Assembly (NCBI RefSeq): GCF_020382885.2
Contig: NC_058506.1
Span: 19,322,318 to 19,386,317, forward strand
Origin: Scatophagus argus
Taxonomy: Eukaryota > Chordata > Actinopteri > Scatophagidae
Direction: 5' to 3'
DNA length: 64,000 nucleotides
Positions 22,901 to 35,570 of this stretch are shown here, piece by piece; the stretch's first letter is position 1, and every line of letters starts with the position of its first letter. A model generated the notes under the pieces. It saw nothing but the letters and a program-made list of their open reading frames with translations. It did not search any database and was not told the origin of the DNA. The position numbers were made by a program, and so were the translations under genes.

Positions 22901-24668
22901 CAAACTCCTCTCCATCATGCAGACCTGGAAGGAAGATAGACTACACTTACACATAGAGAACATCATTCACACAGAGAGGAGTGGACATTAGTCATATTTA
23001 GACCATAACTTTTTCTACTCAAGTTCATTCAACCTTTTTCTCATCTTCATCCATCCTCAATACCCAATCGAATGTTATATCACTAAACCATTTATCACAT
23101 CACACAGTGATGTGGTTCTTGCTAGTGAAATGATTTTAGATGAAAAAAATCACTAAGGGGATCATCATGAAAGTCTAACCTCTTTTCATTGCTTTTTGTA
23201 GCTATGTCTACTCTCCTGCTGCCAGGTCAGACTTGTCTTCTGGCCAGAAGAGACTTCTTGGCCATCGCTATACCTCCTCCCACCCAGAGAACTGCTTCTA
23301 CCCCCTGCCCTCCTCTATTCGGTCCCACTCTGGCCAAGGCAGCATAGATTATCAGCAACACCATGCTGGCCAAGAACCACCTGATGCAAATATTCCAGCC
23401 TCTACAACCAGCCCGCAGCTACAAGACCGACGTCCAGACAGCTCCAACTCCAGACAGATGGTCATGGGCTGGGAAAAGGGCTGGCCAGGAGATGCAGCTG
23501 CTGGTTTCTGGAGCTCTGGCACAGAAGGGGGTGGAGGGCAAGAAACAGCCAGTGGGGGTAGCAGTGAGGCCCAGGAGGACAGCATTCTATCTGCTTACGA
23601 CAACCTGGACAGTGCGTCTAAACATGAGAAGATGGAAGTTGTTTCTGCTGATTATCTTGAAACCAATGATCTGGGAGGCCAAATTAGAACATTTGAAGAG
23701 GAGCTAGAGGAGGCGAGGCAGACAAGGGATTCCTCCTCCTCATGGTCTTCCTGTGAGGTTCTACCATTGGATGAAAGCGGTGATGCTGTGGGTGGGGTTA
23801 GTTCTGTCGTGTCACCAAAGAGACTTAACAAGTTACCTTCGAGTCAGGTAGAAGAAGAAGAAAAAAGTCATGAGGACAACAAGGACAATGATGGTGATGA
23901 TGATGATGATGATGATGATGTTGACTTCCACCACCCTAATTCCCCAGCCTCCTCTTCTGTGCTAAGTGGCAGCGCTTTGAGCACAGGCAGTTCAGAGGTG
24001 TTCCTCCCCTCAGGTCCTCCAGACGTCCAGGGGCCTGAGCCTCAGTCACAGCCCAGAGACGCTCACTCACTCTTGGCTGAGCTGCAGCAGCAGATGGCCC
24101 AGCAGAGAGCCGAGTACCAGGCGAGGATTCAGAGGTGAGACACCTGAACAAAGAGAAGGGTGGCATCCTCCTCTCCCCCAAACACATTACTCATCCTCAT
24201 CATTAAGTGTTCATGGAGACTGGAGATATGTCTTTATTGAACGTGATGGGAAAAGCAACAAAAATATCTACAGCAATTAGAGACAGCGATGTTTTTAGTT
24301 TCTGAAAACAATTACTAAATGAATAAAAATAACCTATATGATAAAGGATTTTTTCTCCAAGCATGACATACATATAATTTGTTGTATAAGCCTCTGCATG
24401 TACACTATGGTGTATCTGTGTGTGCTGCAGGCTGGAGCGCTGTAATGATGTCCTCAAGCGCCAGGTCGCAGTGCTGCGGCTCAATCTGGAGCAGCAGAAG
24501 CGTAGCCATAGCGTTGCCGAGGTCAAGATCCGCAACATGGAGCGAGCCAAAGCTGACGCCGACCTCCAAAACACCACTCTGCAGAGAGAGATGGAGCTGT
24601 TCTTCCAGATGTATGGGGACGCCAGAAGAAGAGGAGATGAAGGAGGAAGAGGAGGAGTGAGTCTATGA
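19964..24668 (+). CDS. RhoGAP of the ARHGAP22/24/25 (FilGAP) family, nine exons, partial PH domain
   Basis: GTPase-activating protein that should switch off Rac/Cdc42-type Rho GTPases at actin-rich membranes (family knowledge). Exons: 19964-20015, 20936-21049, 21127-21334, 21432-21564, 21786-21859, 22047-22168, 22557-22791, 23202-24134, 24431-24668; phases agree throughout, giving about 702 aa. Exon 1 is only [17 protein letters not shown]. Exon 2 matches just the last strand and helix of the family's PH domain ([18 protein letters not shown]). Exons 3-7 hold the complete RhoGAP domain, with the arginine finger in [10 protein letters not shown], then [19 protein letters not shown] and [17 protein letters not shown]. 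The large exon 8 is Ser/acidic-rich, probably disordered, with SAYDNLDSA and a poly-Asp run. The end is a coiled coil finishing [14 protein letters not shown], as in ARHGAP22/24. FLLCGQ and DAGERPSFD look more like ARHGAP25, so the exact member is left open. Confidence 0.9.
20023..20052. repeat. (CA)n microsatellite at the RhoGAP exon 1 donor
   Basis: A CA tract begins a few bases after the GTGAG donor of the first RhoGAP exon. Confidence 0.85.
23896..23920 (+). repeat. (GAT)n repeat encoding poly-Asp
   Basis: GAT codons in RhoGAP exon 8 give a run of eight Asp, flanked by EEEEK and DNDG. It is a coding repeat in the disordered linker before the coiled coil. Confidence 0.85.
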
Positions 24669-26300
24669 AGATGGACAAAGAAAGAAGGAGGAATTCTTTA
24701 AAGTGTATGGAGAGGTTAGTGGAGTAAAAGGCAGAAAGGGAGGGTTTGGTGGACAAAGCTTGTTGAAAGAGGAAGTGAAAGAAGAAGATCTTGACAGGAG
24801 ATCAAGCTCCTCTGAGTGGATCACGAACGCATCAAACCCCATAGGAAAACAGTTGGGGCAAAAAAATCAATGAGCAATGGTCTAAGACATAAGACAATCA
24901 AAAGATCAATCAAAAGACATAACCAGCTATTCAATCAGTTGACTCAGACTCAGGCTGAGTTGATTTGAGTTAAGTTTGTGGTTTCTAGAAGATGGCAAGA
25001 ATATTTGAATTTGAGGAGCAGCGTTGGACACTGGCAAGCTTCTTCACCTTAAACGCCTGGATTTCCCCGTCAGCAGGCTGTTAGATTGGTTCACTGGAAC
25101 AACCAATGGATGGTGTCAATGTCTTTTAACTTTATGCAAACCACTGACTTTACAGTGTCTGAGCTTATATATGAACCAACATACACTTCATTTACCTTTG
25201 AGAAACCAGTCTGAACTTCCTAAAACAAGATCGAGAAGGGCACTGTCAACTAAAACCTTGTCCAAACTGTAAGTGTCAGGACTACTGTACTGCTCACATT
25301 TAAAACTTTTGTCCTATGGAATTAATCCCAGTTGAAGTTTACAAGATTATTCCAGTTGGAGAGAACTGTGACTGGAATGCATGATGCCAAAATTCCAGCT
25401 CACAATCAGTCCATCTTGTTTACACAGAACACAGGGAACATTACTGCCCTTTGAGGCCATTTTATGGTGTGTGTTTGCTGCCTCCCTCCTTCCCCACTGC
25501 AGATTTCCTGACAATCTTATTGGACACTGCACACACTGTCTCAGATTTGTCTCCAAGTTACTTCAACAACAAGTACTTTCCGTTTTTGGCAATCAAATCG
25601 AACATGTTGAGTGTTTACTATAGTAGCGTCCGGGACAGTTCATGATGAGTTCATGGATTCCCTTCTGATACAAGGGTCAAAATAGTAACTGGGACTGGAA
25701 AATCATAGCTGAAGTTGTAGAGACTGCTTGGGCTTTAGAAAACAATATCTTCCAGATTTGTCAGAGAAATGAAGTTTTTGACCATGCGTTGCTGAATATT
25801 TGTCCGACTTATCTCATCAATGCAGCAAACACTGCAGATTCTAGTCTTTTAACACATTTATGAGGCCAAAAATACAGGTTTTTCCCATTTTCTGCAATTG
25901 ATCTGACAGTTCCTACTTCCTAAGTGGTAAGCTGATACAAGCAGGAGCACAGGGAAAAACTTGTATGTTTGGAAAATCTGAATGTCCATGTGCTTCTTTG
26001 GTTTCTCACAGCTCAGGACCCAAAACGTCTTCTGGTTGTAAACGGAATGCAACATCGTGACATGTTGTCTTTGCTCTGATAATGGAGGGACTTGCTGGAA
26101 ATAAAGTAAAAATTTAATCAAATGGTATAATTGGAGCAAATGGGTTTGGATCTCTGAATCACTAGACTGACTTGCTTGTCCAGGAATTCCTAATGACTCC
26201 AACAGAAGTGAAGTGAAGATGGTTTGATTGGTCTTATTTACCTGAAACATAAACTTTAACTTCTCATTCTGGAAATAAAGACTCTACTTCGTCTGTTTGT
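24669..26300 (+). other. 3' UTR of the RhoGAP gene
   Basis: There is no further exon. The stretch runs to an AATAAA at 26274-26279 that is followed by a GT-rich tract (TCTGTTTGTCAG), the usual cleavage context. The extent is inferred. Confidence 0.5.
26274..26279 (+). terminator. Poly(A) signal, RhoGAP gene
   Basis: AATAAA with a downstream U/GU-rich region. It lies about 300 bp from the opposing signal of the KIAA1191 homologue. Confidence 0.5.
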
Positions 26301-26577
26301 CAGTTTTAAACATGCTTGTGTCAGTTTTAAACATCACAGGCCATCTGTTTTAAATCACTGAGGTCTGCTGGATTTCTCAGGGTGAGAAATATAATCTGTC
26401 AGAGATCAGCTCTTGTTACTGCGTGGCGAAATGACGCTCTCTAGAGGCTGAAATAAATACTACATAGAGTATTTCTGCAGAAATAAGCAAAGTTAAACTC
26501 AGTGAGAGAAAACAGCAGACAGACCATTCAAATAAATAATGAAACAATGACTCTTGTTCTTCTAACGAGAATGTACA

Positions 26578-26583
26578 TTTATT
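26578..26583 (-). terminator. Poly(A) signal, KIAA1191 homologue
   Basis: TTTATT on the plus strand reads AATAAA in GAGAATAAATGTACATTC on the minus strand. This would give a 3' UTR of about 2.25 kb. Confidence 0.5.
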
Positions 26584-27148
26584 CTCAAATTTCAAAATGT
26601 TTTGGCAAAGAAAAATACACAGAGAATGATTAAATCAAGGAGAATGTCCTTAACATCAACTGGAAAAATAAAATTTGAACGGAAACAGAAAAACGCTGTA
26701 ATTCACGCTACGGAGCGGAGATTCAGGTGCGACACTTGGGTCATGGAGAGGTTTAAAGGGAACGCCGCCACACTTTATACACAGAGCGCTTGTAAATGCA
26801 AACTGTGAAACAAAAACGGAGCAGAAACACACATATTCACTGAATATTTACAGCTGCTGACTCTAGAGCGCGTTTTCCTCTGTGTTCAGCTTCAGGATTG
26901 TTCACCGAGATAAGAGGGAAAACTGTCAGAGAAATGAAGTGACTGACAGCACAGCACAGCAGAATACGAAACGTTCACTCCACAATGAGAGACTCCACTG
27001 CTGTGTCATGGTACGCATGGGATCTACTGCCAGCAAACAGAGAGAGTGTTTCCACTTGAGAAAAGTGCAATAATAGTAATAATAACAAAAATAATCAGTC
27101 CACATCTACATGTCATTTACATGTCAACAGGGGAACCATAATGCTCAT

Positions 27149-27149
<1 letters not shown>

Positions 27150-27182
<33 letters not shown>
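27150..27182. repeat. (CA)n microsatellite
   Basis: About 16 CA units inside the presumed 3' UTR. Confidence 0.9.
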
Positions 27183-27185
<3 letters not shown>

Positions 27186-28832
27186 TCATCTTGCAGGAAC
27201 CTTGTGTGAGAAGACATTTCTTAGCAGTGAGCCTGCACTGGACGAACGTCTGACTGACAGCTTCTAAATTAAAACCTCGTATTTCCGTCATTTTCTGTTA
27301 CTGGCAACAGGCAACATGTTTTCTCGGGGCTGCATGACGTTTCCTTTCACTGACACAAGGTTGCTGCAGGATGTGGACAGTGTGCACACCAGCTGTCTCT
27401 TCAGTCAACAGTGAAGCACCAAACTAATCAGAAACAGAAATCCTTTGCATGTGACTGTTAACACAGACAGGTGGGCATTTTTTTTCTTTCCTTCAAAAAA
27501 GTTCTCCAAAAGGAACTAAATCTTTTGCTACAGTAGCTGATAAAAAAGTCTTGAATCTAAACATCTACAAATCAAATAAAACAAAATATGTGGAACGTTT
27601 CAGTGAGCAGGAGCACATTTCCAAAATTTCCTGAGACAAAATTTGTACAATTCTTTTATGGATTTTCTTTGTTCCGTTACTTCGATTTGTATTAAACTAC
27701 ACTTAAGGAATTGGTTAGACTTATTCTTTCCACCCTGCTTAGTGAAATTCCCCTTTAAAAGGCATAATATGTAACATTAAAATGTCTAAAAACGACTCAA
27801 CCCTCGTTCAATATTTTGTTGAGTTGTGTACTTAGATCCCATCCCAAATGTTTCCAACAATGCTGAGAGAAAACTCAAATGTTACCTCGACTCTGAACAT
27901 TTCTGCCTGAGTAATTGTGGTTGTTTAACAATGAAAACAACTCCCATAATTCCATGCCACACTAATCAAATTATATTTTTGTTGCCGTTATTTTAACGTT
28001 TAAGTTACATACTCTGTGACTGTGAATGACTGAGAAGAGGCATGTGGCTTATAGGGGGAGGATGTAAAGACTACCATCACTGAAGCAGAGGTGGGAAGGG
28101 TGGGGTTAAAGTGCATTTACAGAGGATCATCTTCAGTGGACTTCCAGGCTGATTCATGCCAAATATGTTCACTTGAGTCCACGTTTGTGTCTGCATGCTG
28201 CAACTGGATGTGACAGCTGAAAGGGTTAAAGGATTAGCAAGCCTGATTTTACAGCCAAGCAACACGGTAAATGCCTAATAGCAGTGCAGATCAATGTTTA
28301 TGTGTATTCTATCTAGAATTGTTTTAGTGGTGACGATGGTGGACAGTTCAGTGGTTATGTGAATGTTGGAGCTGCTGTCAAAGGTCCAATGAAATGGCTT
28401 TCAGGCTGCACGATTTCACAGTTGAGGAACAGTTCTTTTTTTTTTTTTAATACATTAAAAGGACTGATGGATGGATGGAATACTAACTGCTCCCCTCCAT
28501 AACTGTCAGTTTCTCAAGAGGAGGACCAGAATGAGGGAAATCCTGACTGGCACCATGGAGGTCAGATACTGTGTTGTTAGTGTGAATAACGTTGATCAAA
28601 GTGGGGGTCAAGTGCTCACCCAGAAATCTATGATCACATTACTGTAACAGCTAAGAAATGCTAACATCTAAAATGAAACGAAGACTGAACGATTTTGACC
28701 AAGAGATGAATCAAATGGACTTTCTACGCATTTTAACAGTAGCAATACGTGTGACAGCATGTCAGAAACGTTTTCAACTTCACAAGACCTTCAGTGTCTG
28801 AGGGACGTGCAGCTCTGATGTCACGTGTCCTC

Positions 28833-31800
28833 TCAGAAGCCAGAGGGCGTCAGGATGTTCATGTCTCTGGGTTTCAGTTTGTGTGGTCGCGCTCCCTGAC
28901 GTCGACCCTCCACTGTGGGGATCTCCATCTTGGGAGGGGCTGCCGCCTGAATGGCAGGATTGTCAGCCAGCCGTGTGGCCTGGGACTTCATCACCTCCAT
29001 GGGGGTCGGCTTCTGGGCACCGCGATATGCCTGCAGAGCAAAGCCTGCTGGGAAAAGAGAAAAGGAAATAAGTTCTCACACTTGGAAGTTCCATTTACTG
29101 TCAAAAGGACTTAAACAATAAAACCAGCTTGAAAGTTGCTCAGTCACATCACACGTAGGATGACGTGTTGACGTCTTCAAAGCTTATGAAAAGTGCTGCA
29201 AGTTTTATTTGCTCACTTTCTCTTTATGCTATTTTTTCCCCTTTTCAAACTATGACATTTCTTCACAGTTCTGAATAAATTCAGAGATTATGTTAATGTT
29301 CATACAGAACTTTATCAATATTGTATTATAATATTTAGCAATACTGTCCATAATAATCAATAATCAAATTAAAAATAAAATCTCTTGACTTACTTAAAAT
29401 CACACACTGTTGTTTTCTGGAAGCTGATATAAAAGTTATTCCTTCACTCACAAACTTCTGTCACTCTTCTTAAATGACCTACCTAAAGTCATCCTGGAGA
29501 AAAGATTTTGATAGCTTCCAAACAGACTGAAACGTCCCACATGTGAAAATCTAAATGTCGTTTTTCAGCAGCGATCTGAATTTAAAACTTCTCTGATCTG
29601 ACTTTTATATCCCCGCAATGCAGAAAAACACAGTTCAGTTGTTAGCAAAAGCCAATAAGTGAGCAGACTCGCAGGGGTGTCGACTCAGATGGTGTTTACT
29701 GTCAGTCTGAAGGTCATTCGTTAGCCTGTTAACCCAAATTCTGGACGTAATGTGTGCTTATTGCCCAACTCATCTTTCACCAAGTTTCTCTTTACACATT
29801 AACAAACAGAAAAGAGTCTTGAAAACAGTGTTCACAGGCAGCAATAACAACACGGCATCACAAACAAACGTTCAAACACTTCATGCTGAGGTTTAGTTCA
29901 GTGAGGTGACGCCGTTTACCTGCGGTCGAAGGGTCTGATCCCAGGTCAGAGGTGGACTTCTGGACGAGCGGCCGCGGCCCAAAGGCGTTCCAACGCTCCA
30001 CTGGCCCTCCTACTCCACCTGCTGCCGCCTCTCCCATGTCCACACTGCTGTTGGAGGAGCTCATGCTGATCTCTGAACCTGTACTGCTGAACCAGTTCCT
30101 ACACAAACACACAAACTGGTGTGTAAACTTGACCAGGTTACAGATTTGTCAGTATTTATCCCGTTTTGTGGATGTTGTGGACCGATTCTTAGACCCCAGG
30201 ACAGTGAACACGCACAGTGTATGTGTGTGTGTGTGTGTGTGTACCTGCGCTGTTGTTTTGGGGAGCTGTGTGGTGTGTTGGACGGAGTGGACTGGGTGGA
30301 GGAGCTCAGCCGCTCTTCCCTAGACTCCATGCTCTGGATCTGCAGTTTCTAAAGAGCAACAACAAAAGGTAGACTTCATGGAACCAGTAAACCCACAAGT
30401 ACACATTTTAAACATCAAAGTCTGTTTCACAGGTCCTGGGGAGTATGGTGACATAATTTAAATAAAAGTTGTATTAAGCCTTTTGGGACTCCAGGGGGAG
30501 CTGTTTGAAATCTGATGATATGCTAAAATGACATTTAGTTGAATAATCTTAAAAGACTTGTTTATTTCAGACCCAGTTAGGCAAAATGAGAACATGTTTC
30601 TTTATGAATGGACCATTATGGCTGTTTTCTAACTGAACATCTGCTAATTTTTGGTTGCACATGTGGTGTTGTCAGCGTGTTGAAGTGTGTGCGTCTCACA
30701 TGCAGGGATTCGGGAATGCGGTGGTGGTGTCTGGTCTCTTCAGCTGTGAGGCCTTTGTGGGGCGTGTAGCTGGTGTCAGTAAGCCCCGCCCTCTGCTCAA
30801 ACTTGTACATACTGTCCTGAGTGTGCTCTGAGAGAGAAAATAGATTTAATAATTGTTGTGACAGTCTGTCTTTTAAGTATCACACAATCAAACCCCTATA
30901 GTCACAGACAGCAGCAGCACAGAGTTGAACAAAGCTGAATCCTAGAGATCACAACGGATTCTGGCGTAGAAGAGCTTAAGCTGGGGCAACAGTTGAAGTC
31001 CAGCTGCCCAAAACTTAAGCTCTTCTACACAAGATGGTTTCATATTGAATAAACGTCCTTCAGCATAATGCACTTCAACAGATTTACATCTGCATGCTAA
31101 ACATGTGAACTCCAAAATGAGTAAATAAAGTTAACTCCAATAAACAGAATCCTTTTTAGTTTGCTAGCAGGATTTCCATGGATGTTTTTGTTCTGTTGTC
31201 AAACCCATTCAGAGTCTGCTTAATAGACTTTGCGGTGTATTACATAAAATATACAGAGCCTAAATACAGACTTTAAACATCATTAGCACATGTAACATAC
31301 TGGTGATGAGGGAGTTCATGATGACGGAGGAGGCCTTGGTTTTCACTACACCAGGTGACCTGGAGGGGCCGCTGTCTGGGGCCGCAGACTGACTCACAGC
31401 ACCACTCTCATCCTCCTGGTGGTAAAGAAAAACATCATCATCATCATCTTCTACACACTACAGCCCCGCGGCTATGTGCATGTGTGTTGTGGAGGCCCCG
31501 TCTCACCTCAGCCAGGTGTGTGAACCTCCTTTCTGGTATGACTGGTCGTCTCCACAGGTTGTTGATGCTGATGTCGTGGGGGGGCGTGGACATGGGGGCC
31601 TCCAGGTTATCGTCGTAGCTGAGGGCTCGTCGGGTCATCCCGATGGGAAGCTTCATCCCGCCCATCCCAGAGCCCTCTATGGCTGCGGACGCAAACAGCA
31701 AAGGCAACTAAACAACGGATTTCTCCTCAAAGACAATAAACTGATGTCAGAACCTGCACCTGGATCAGATAAAATTCATCCATACAGGTTTAATAAATAT

Positions 31801-32703
31801 TTTGTTTTGTCATTTCCAAAATATGACCAAAACCTGACACCTCAAGCCTTAATCATTATGTTATTATGTTACTTCACAAGTAAACATACACAGCATTTCC
31901 AAGTCTGAACAGCAGAACTCCATTATGGGTACTAAGCAATAAAACAAAGTGATACCTGAGACTTGGATCACGCTGCATCAGTAGGTTTACTTTTTTGAAA
32001 TGGCTGCTTGAATCTCCAGTTTAATGCATTTCTGTTCCTTCCTTCTGGAAGTTTAATTAGAGCCAGTATTTACAGATATTAGAAAGATACCAACAAACAA
32101 TGTGCGAGTCAGTGTTATGAACGTGTGATGTGAGACTTGTCTGCTGTGAGAGACTAAACAGTCTTTATAATCCCCTGTCAAATATGTGATGAAACATGTC
32201 AATCAGTAATTTGTCTGTCTGTTTCTGGTCCTTTAAACCAGAAAGCTGCGTTCAAGTTCAAACTCAAAGATACTGAAGGCTTTACAAGATACAGCAGCTA
32301 CGCAAAAAAACAAGTGAAATCACTCTAGAGCCAAAAGTAGGCGGACACCTGAACGTTACACCCCTATGTGACTGCTGAACATCCCATTCCTAATCCATGA
32401 ACATTAACCTGCTCTTTTGGTTTAAGGTTTTCCACCAAATGTTGGATTCTGGCTGCTGGGATTTGTTCTTATTCAGTCACATAAGACCTGGATTACAGTC
32501 AGTGTTTCTAATTCATGTCAGAGTTGCTGGATGGGAAAACCACTTGCTTGTGGAGGTGGTGTTGTGTCAGGAGGGCGTTGCCATGTTTAAACAGGAAAAG
32601 CCCTTAGTTAGAAGCACACTATTGTCTAGTATTCCGTAGCATTTTACCAAACCCAAACAATGAAAGACAGAGCCTGACCTGGTAAGTCCCCTGAGCCAGA
32701 CAT
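28833..32703 (-). CDS. kiaa1191: KIAA1191 / p33MONOX homologue, seven coding exons
   Basis: In mammals this protein was described as a putative flavin-type monooxygenase regulating neuronal survival; the enzymatic role is weakly supported and no nucleotide-binding motif is visible here. Minus-strand exons: 32703-32679, 31682-31507, 31415-31301, 30827-30700, 30348-30245, 30098-29920, 29044-28833. All phases agree and the product is about 312 aa (human about 305). The start is MSGSGDLP, with an acceptor for a 5' UTR at 32739. Conserved blocks in order: KLPIGMTRRALSYDDNLEAP, WRRPVIPERRF, SSVIMNSLITKHTQDS, FEQRAGL-SYTPHKGLTAEET, QSTPSNTPHSSPKQQRR, WNAFGPRPLVQKS, GFALQAYRGAQKPTPMEVM and the C-terminus KLKPRDMNILTPSGF. 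It is mostly low-complexity Ser/Pro sequence, probably disordered. The last intron ends CCCAGCAG, a tandem acceptor. Confidence 0.93.
30219..30242. repeat. (TG)n microsatellite beside a KIAA1191 donor
   Basis: TG tract ending within a few bases of the donor at 30243-30244 (minus strand), so it occupies the 5' end of that intron. Confidence 0.85.
30966..31028. repeat. Perfect 15-bp inverted repeat in a KIAA1191 intron
   Basis: GTAGAAGAGCTTAAG at 30966-30980 is exactly inverted at 31014-31028. A second partial pairing (TGGGGCA with TGCCCAA) extends inwards. It could be a very small MITE or an RNA hairpin. Confidence 0.7.
32330..32640 (+). mobile_element. Degraded Tc1-like element fragment
   Basis: Begins CCAAAAGTAGGCGGACACC and continues GAACATCCCATTCCTAATCC, then GTTGGATTCTGGCTGCTGGG and AAACAGGAAAAGCCC. 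These are landmarks of a common fish Tc1-like family whose TIR reads AAAAGTATGTGGACACC. It lies in the first intron between the KIAA1191 coding exons and the 5' UTR side. It is internally deleted and non-coding. Confidence 0.65.
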
Positions 32704-34379
32704 GATTTCAGTAAGACAATGAATCGACCAGGACGGGACCTGGGAAGAGAGGCAGAGAGAGGTTTGATGATTGCTTTGCATGATTACATCTACATGCAGT
32801 CGATTAACAGAAAACGTTAGAACAAAAGAGTCTCTTCCAAACCTTTTTTTATTTTATTCACTTTCTATAAACATGCACATTACTCAGATTACAGCAAAAA
32901 TGTAGATGCAAACAGACTTTAGTAAGACAGATGGTGAACATGTTCGTACCTTCCTGCTGTGTTGCTGTGATGTGGACCAGTTGGTGAAGCGGCAGCAGCA
33001 ATGGTTACACTGGTCTGTCTGAGACACACAAAGCCCTCTGGCAGTGCATTGTGGGTAAGCAGCCAGGCCAGGGAAGGAACTAAGGAGAGGTCAAATGTGA
33101 ACTTGATTACACTGATTTTGCTTTCACCATTTTCACATTTTGTCTTTCAAACTTAACATAACAACCTTTGATGAGAATTGCTGGCCTGTGAAACACTTTG
33201 TAAGAACATTTTCCCTTAATATCTTCTTATTCAAACTTACATTTCTACTTGTAACTAACTTACATATCTTACACAAATGCTTTTGTGTGTTGGATTGGGT
33301 GTCAGGGTTAAGGATGTTAAACCAGGGGTGGAAAAGGCTTTAAAAGACGGATGTGACAGTGAACATGCAGGACAAAGGGCGCTCCTCTCCACAGTGAACG
33401 GCTCCAGGATTATTCCAGAGGATGATGGCAGACTGTGTGGATTACATAACTCCTGCTGCAGCAGCTGAAGCGCTGCATCATCACTGACAGACAACACTTG
33501 GAAGCAAAGGCTGACATTTTGTCTGAAGGGGCTGAACCGGCAAGTCTCGCTCTTCAACAGCACACTTAAGGCCATTTAAACGATTAACATCGTCGCGAGC
33601 TACTTGCCTTGTTTCTCCATTAAGATTACCTGAAGCAGTTTGTTAATAAAAAGCTCTTAGCTCGAAATAAACATTCACAAAATATCACAGATTACACACA
33701 CAATACACATGTACATAGCCTGACATCTGAACATTAACAAATATGAACGGACATCAGGATTAGTGTTTAACAGAACAGATGATACTTGGCTACTTTGTAT
33801 CGGTGAGCTAAACAGCCTGAGGCCGATATATAACGTTAAGTCCACTGTTTATCGAGTTTATTGTTATTATGAAATTATTCGTTTGGCACAATCGCATCAA
33901 ATAGCATGATGAAACTGATTTATAGGAGATGACTACAACAAATTAAGGCCATTGTCTCGTTCTCGCAAAACCCCATTCAGAAAATCTGCATTTTAAGGTG
34001 TTTTCCAGGGAGAGTGACAAGTGTATTATGATGTGATGTCGTTGATATTCACATGATTCAACAGTAAATTCAGCACATATCTGAATCAACCAAGAACATT
34101 TATTTTTCACGGAATCGGGCTACTTCTTAATGTGCGTTTCTGTGATGGAGGAACACAGAGGAGGTAGTTCTAACAACACGTACATTTTGACTTCACGGAT
34201 AATGTTTTATGTATTTATTTCATCCCGAATTGACGAGTGGTTGCTACACATTCGCAAAATGTCTTAAGTCGAGTTCTGACATTTACATATGTCAAGCAAA
34301 AAGCGTTTCGTCGTTCAGTTATCTGTTTCCACAATGTAGTTTGGTGACCGTTGGTATGAGAAACCCTAATAAATAGCGG

Positions 34380-34560
34380 AACCAGCCGGAGCTGAAGAAT
34401 CAAGATGCCGAACAGCTGGCGACTAACGACGCGCGACAACACCGTGTTGTCAGGGTAGTCTGCTTTATTTTCTCTCACCGGAGGAAATGGAGGCTTCAGG
34501 ACGACGACTGACACATCGGTGACCCTCCAATGTCGACTGCAGCGCGCAGAAAACAACAGA
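34380..34560 (-). promoter_or_regulatory. Putative 5' end and promoter of the KIAA1191 homologue
   Basis: A locally CpG-rich stretch with CTAACGACGCGCGACAACACCG. On the minus strand a good donor, TCCTCCG|GTGAGAG, ends at 34479 and would close a non-coding first exon. A 177-codon open frame overlaps here on the minus strand but has no recognisable homology. The transcription start is not located. Confidence 0.35.
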
Positions 34561-35558
34561 CTCGTTGGGCAGCAGCCATTATTGTTTCCGAGGAATAAAA
34601 GACACTTCCTTGATGAGACGTTAAATTGCCTTGTCTGTTCTCGCTGCACATCGCGAGAGTACAGTTCAAGCGCATGGACATTATGTCGTGTGACATTATG
34701 TTTTGGTTTGTCACAGTGAGGAAAAAGTACAGGTGTAGCAAAGGACATTGGTAATAGTTCTGTTCAAGCCAACGTGCGCAACAGGCTACCAAAAAAATAA
34801 GATAAATATCATGAAATGATTAATATTTTGACTAAAAATAGACGAAATATGAAATGTTTGACATAATCTCATACAATGAAAACTCTACAACTACTACAAA
34901 TACTGCAAAATCGTATTTGAGCCTAATGAATGAGTGCTTTTACTTGTACTGCTTTAAGCGTATTTGGATGCAAATACTTTTGTACTTTAAGCCAAGTTAA
35001 CCTCTGAATGCACAGCTTTAATTTGTACCAGAGTAATTCTACGCTGTGGTATTGCTCTATTTTACATTGTTGAAAGGTTTAACTACTTAATCCATTTAGT
35101 ATATAATGACTTTTTTTTAATGATCCAATGTTGGATATAACCGAGTTAACATGCAGTGAAAATCAGACAAGTCTGCCCAGCATCAGGTCCCTTCTGTTTC
35201 TTGGTGGCTGTTTGTCTCCGCCTAGTGGCGGCCTTGGATTTAACCTCTTTACCTTTACTTCACCTGCTTCATTTCCCACAGGTATTTTTACTGGAGATTA
35301 AATCTTCAGTTCAGCCGCCCCCCGCCGTGACAGATCAGAACACTTAAATCTACATTTAGTTTCAAGCGTCCATTCACCTGTCACCTGTCACCTGTGTTGA
35401 ATGTGACAGGAGCACCTGGAGTGAACACACACAACGGGCATCAAACTCTCACCGTTACTCATTTTACACCTGTGTGCTCATCCTGTCAGTGCAGCCAGGT
35501 GGAGCCTCCTGGCAGTGTTGTCCTCTGAGCCCTCCCATCTGCTGATGCACCCAGAAGG

Positions 35559-35570
35559 ATTTGCATATAG
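35559..35570 (+). promoter_or_regulatory. Octamer and TATA-like box upstream of pof1b
   Basis: ATTTGCAT overlaps CATATAGA, followed by a GC-rich stretch. It lies about 290 bp before the pof1b start codon and would place a start site near 35600 with a 5' UTR of about 260 bases. Sequence motif only. Confidence 0.35.

Larger units (their letters stand above)
26560..28832 (-). other. 3' UTR of the KIAA1191 homologue
   Basis: No exon is seen between the stop codon at 28833 and the poly(A) signal near 26578. It contains a (CA)n microsatellite at 27150-27182. The extent is inferred from the signal. Confidence 0.45.

Noticed and set aside
22529-22939. Independent 136-codon gene downstream of the GAP domain
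   Set aside because: It is RhoGAP exon 7 (22557-22791) with intron sequence read through on both sides.
34215-34748. 177-codon minus-strand open frame near the KIAA1191 5' end
   Set aside because: No recognisable domain. It overlaps the CpG-rich promoter/first-exon region and its composition is mixed, so a chance frame is more likely.
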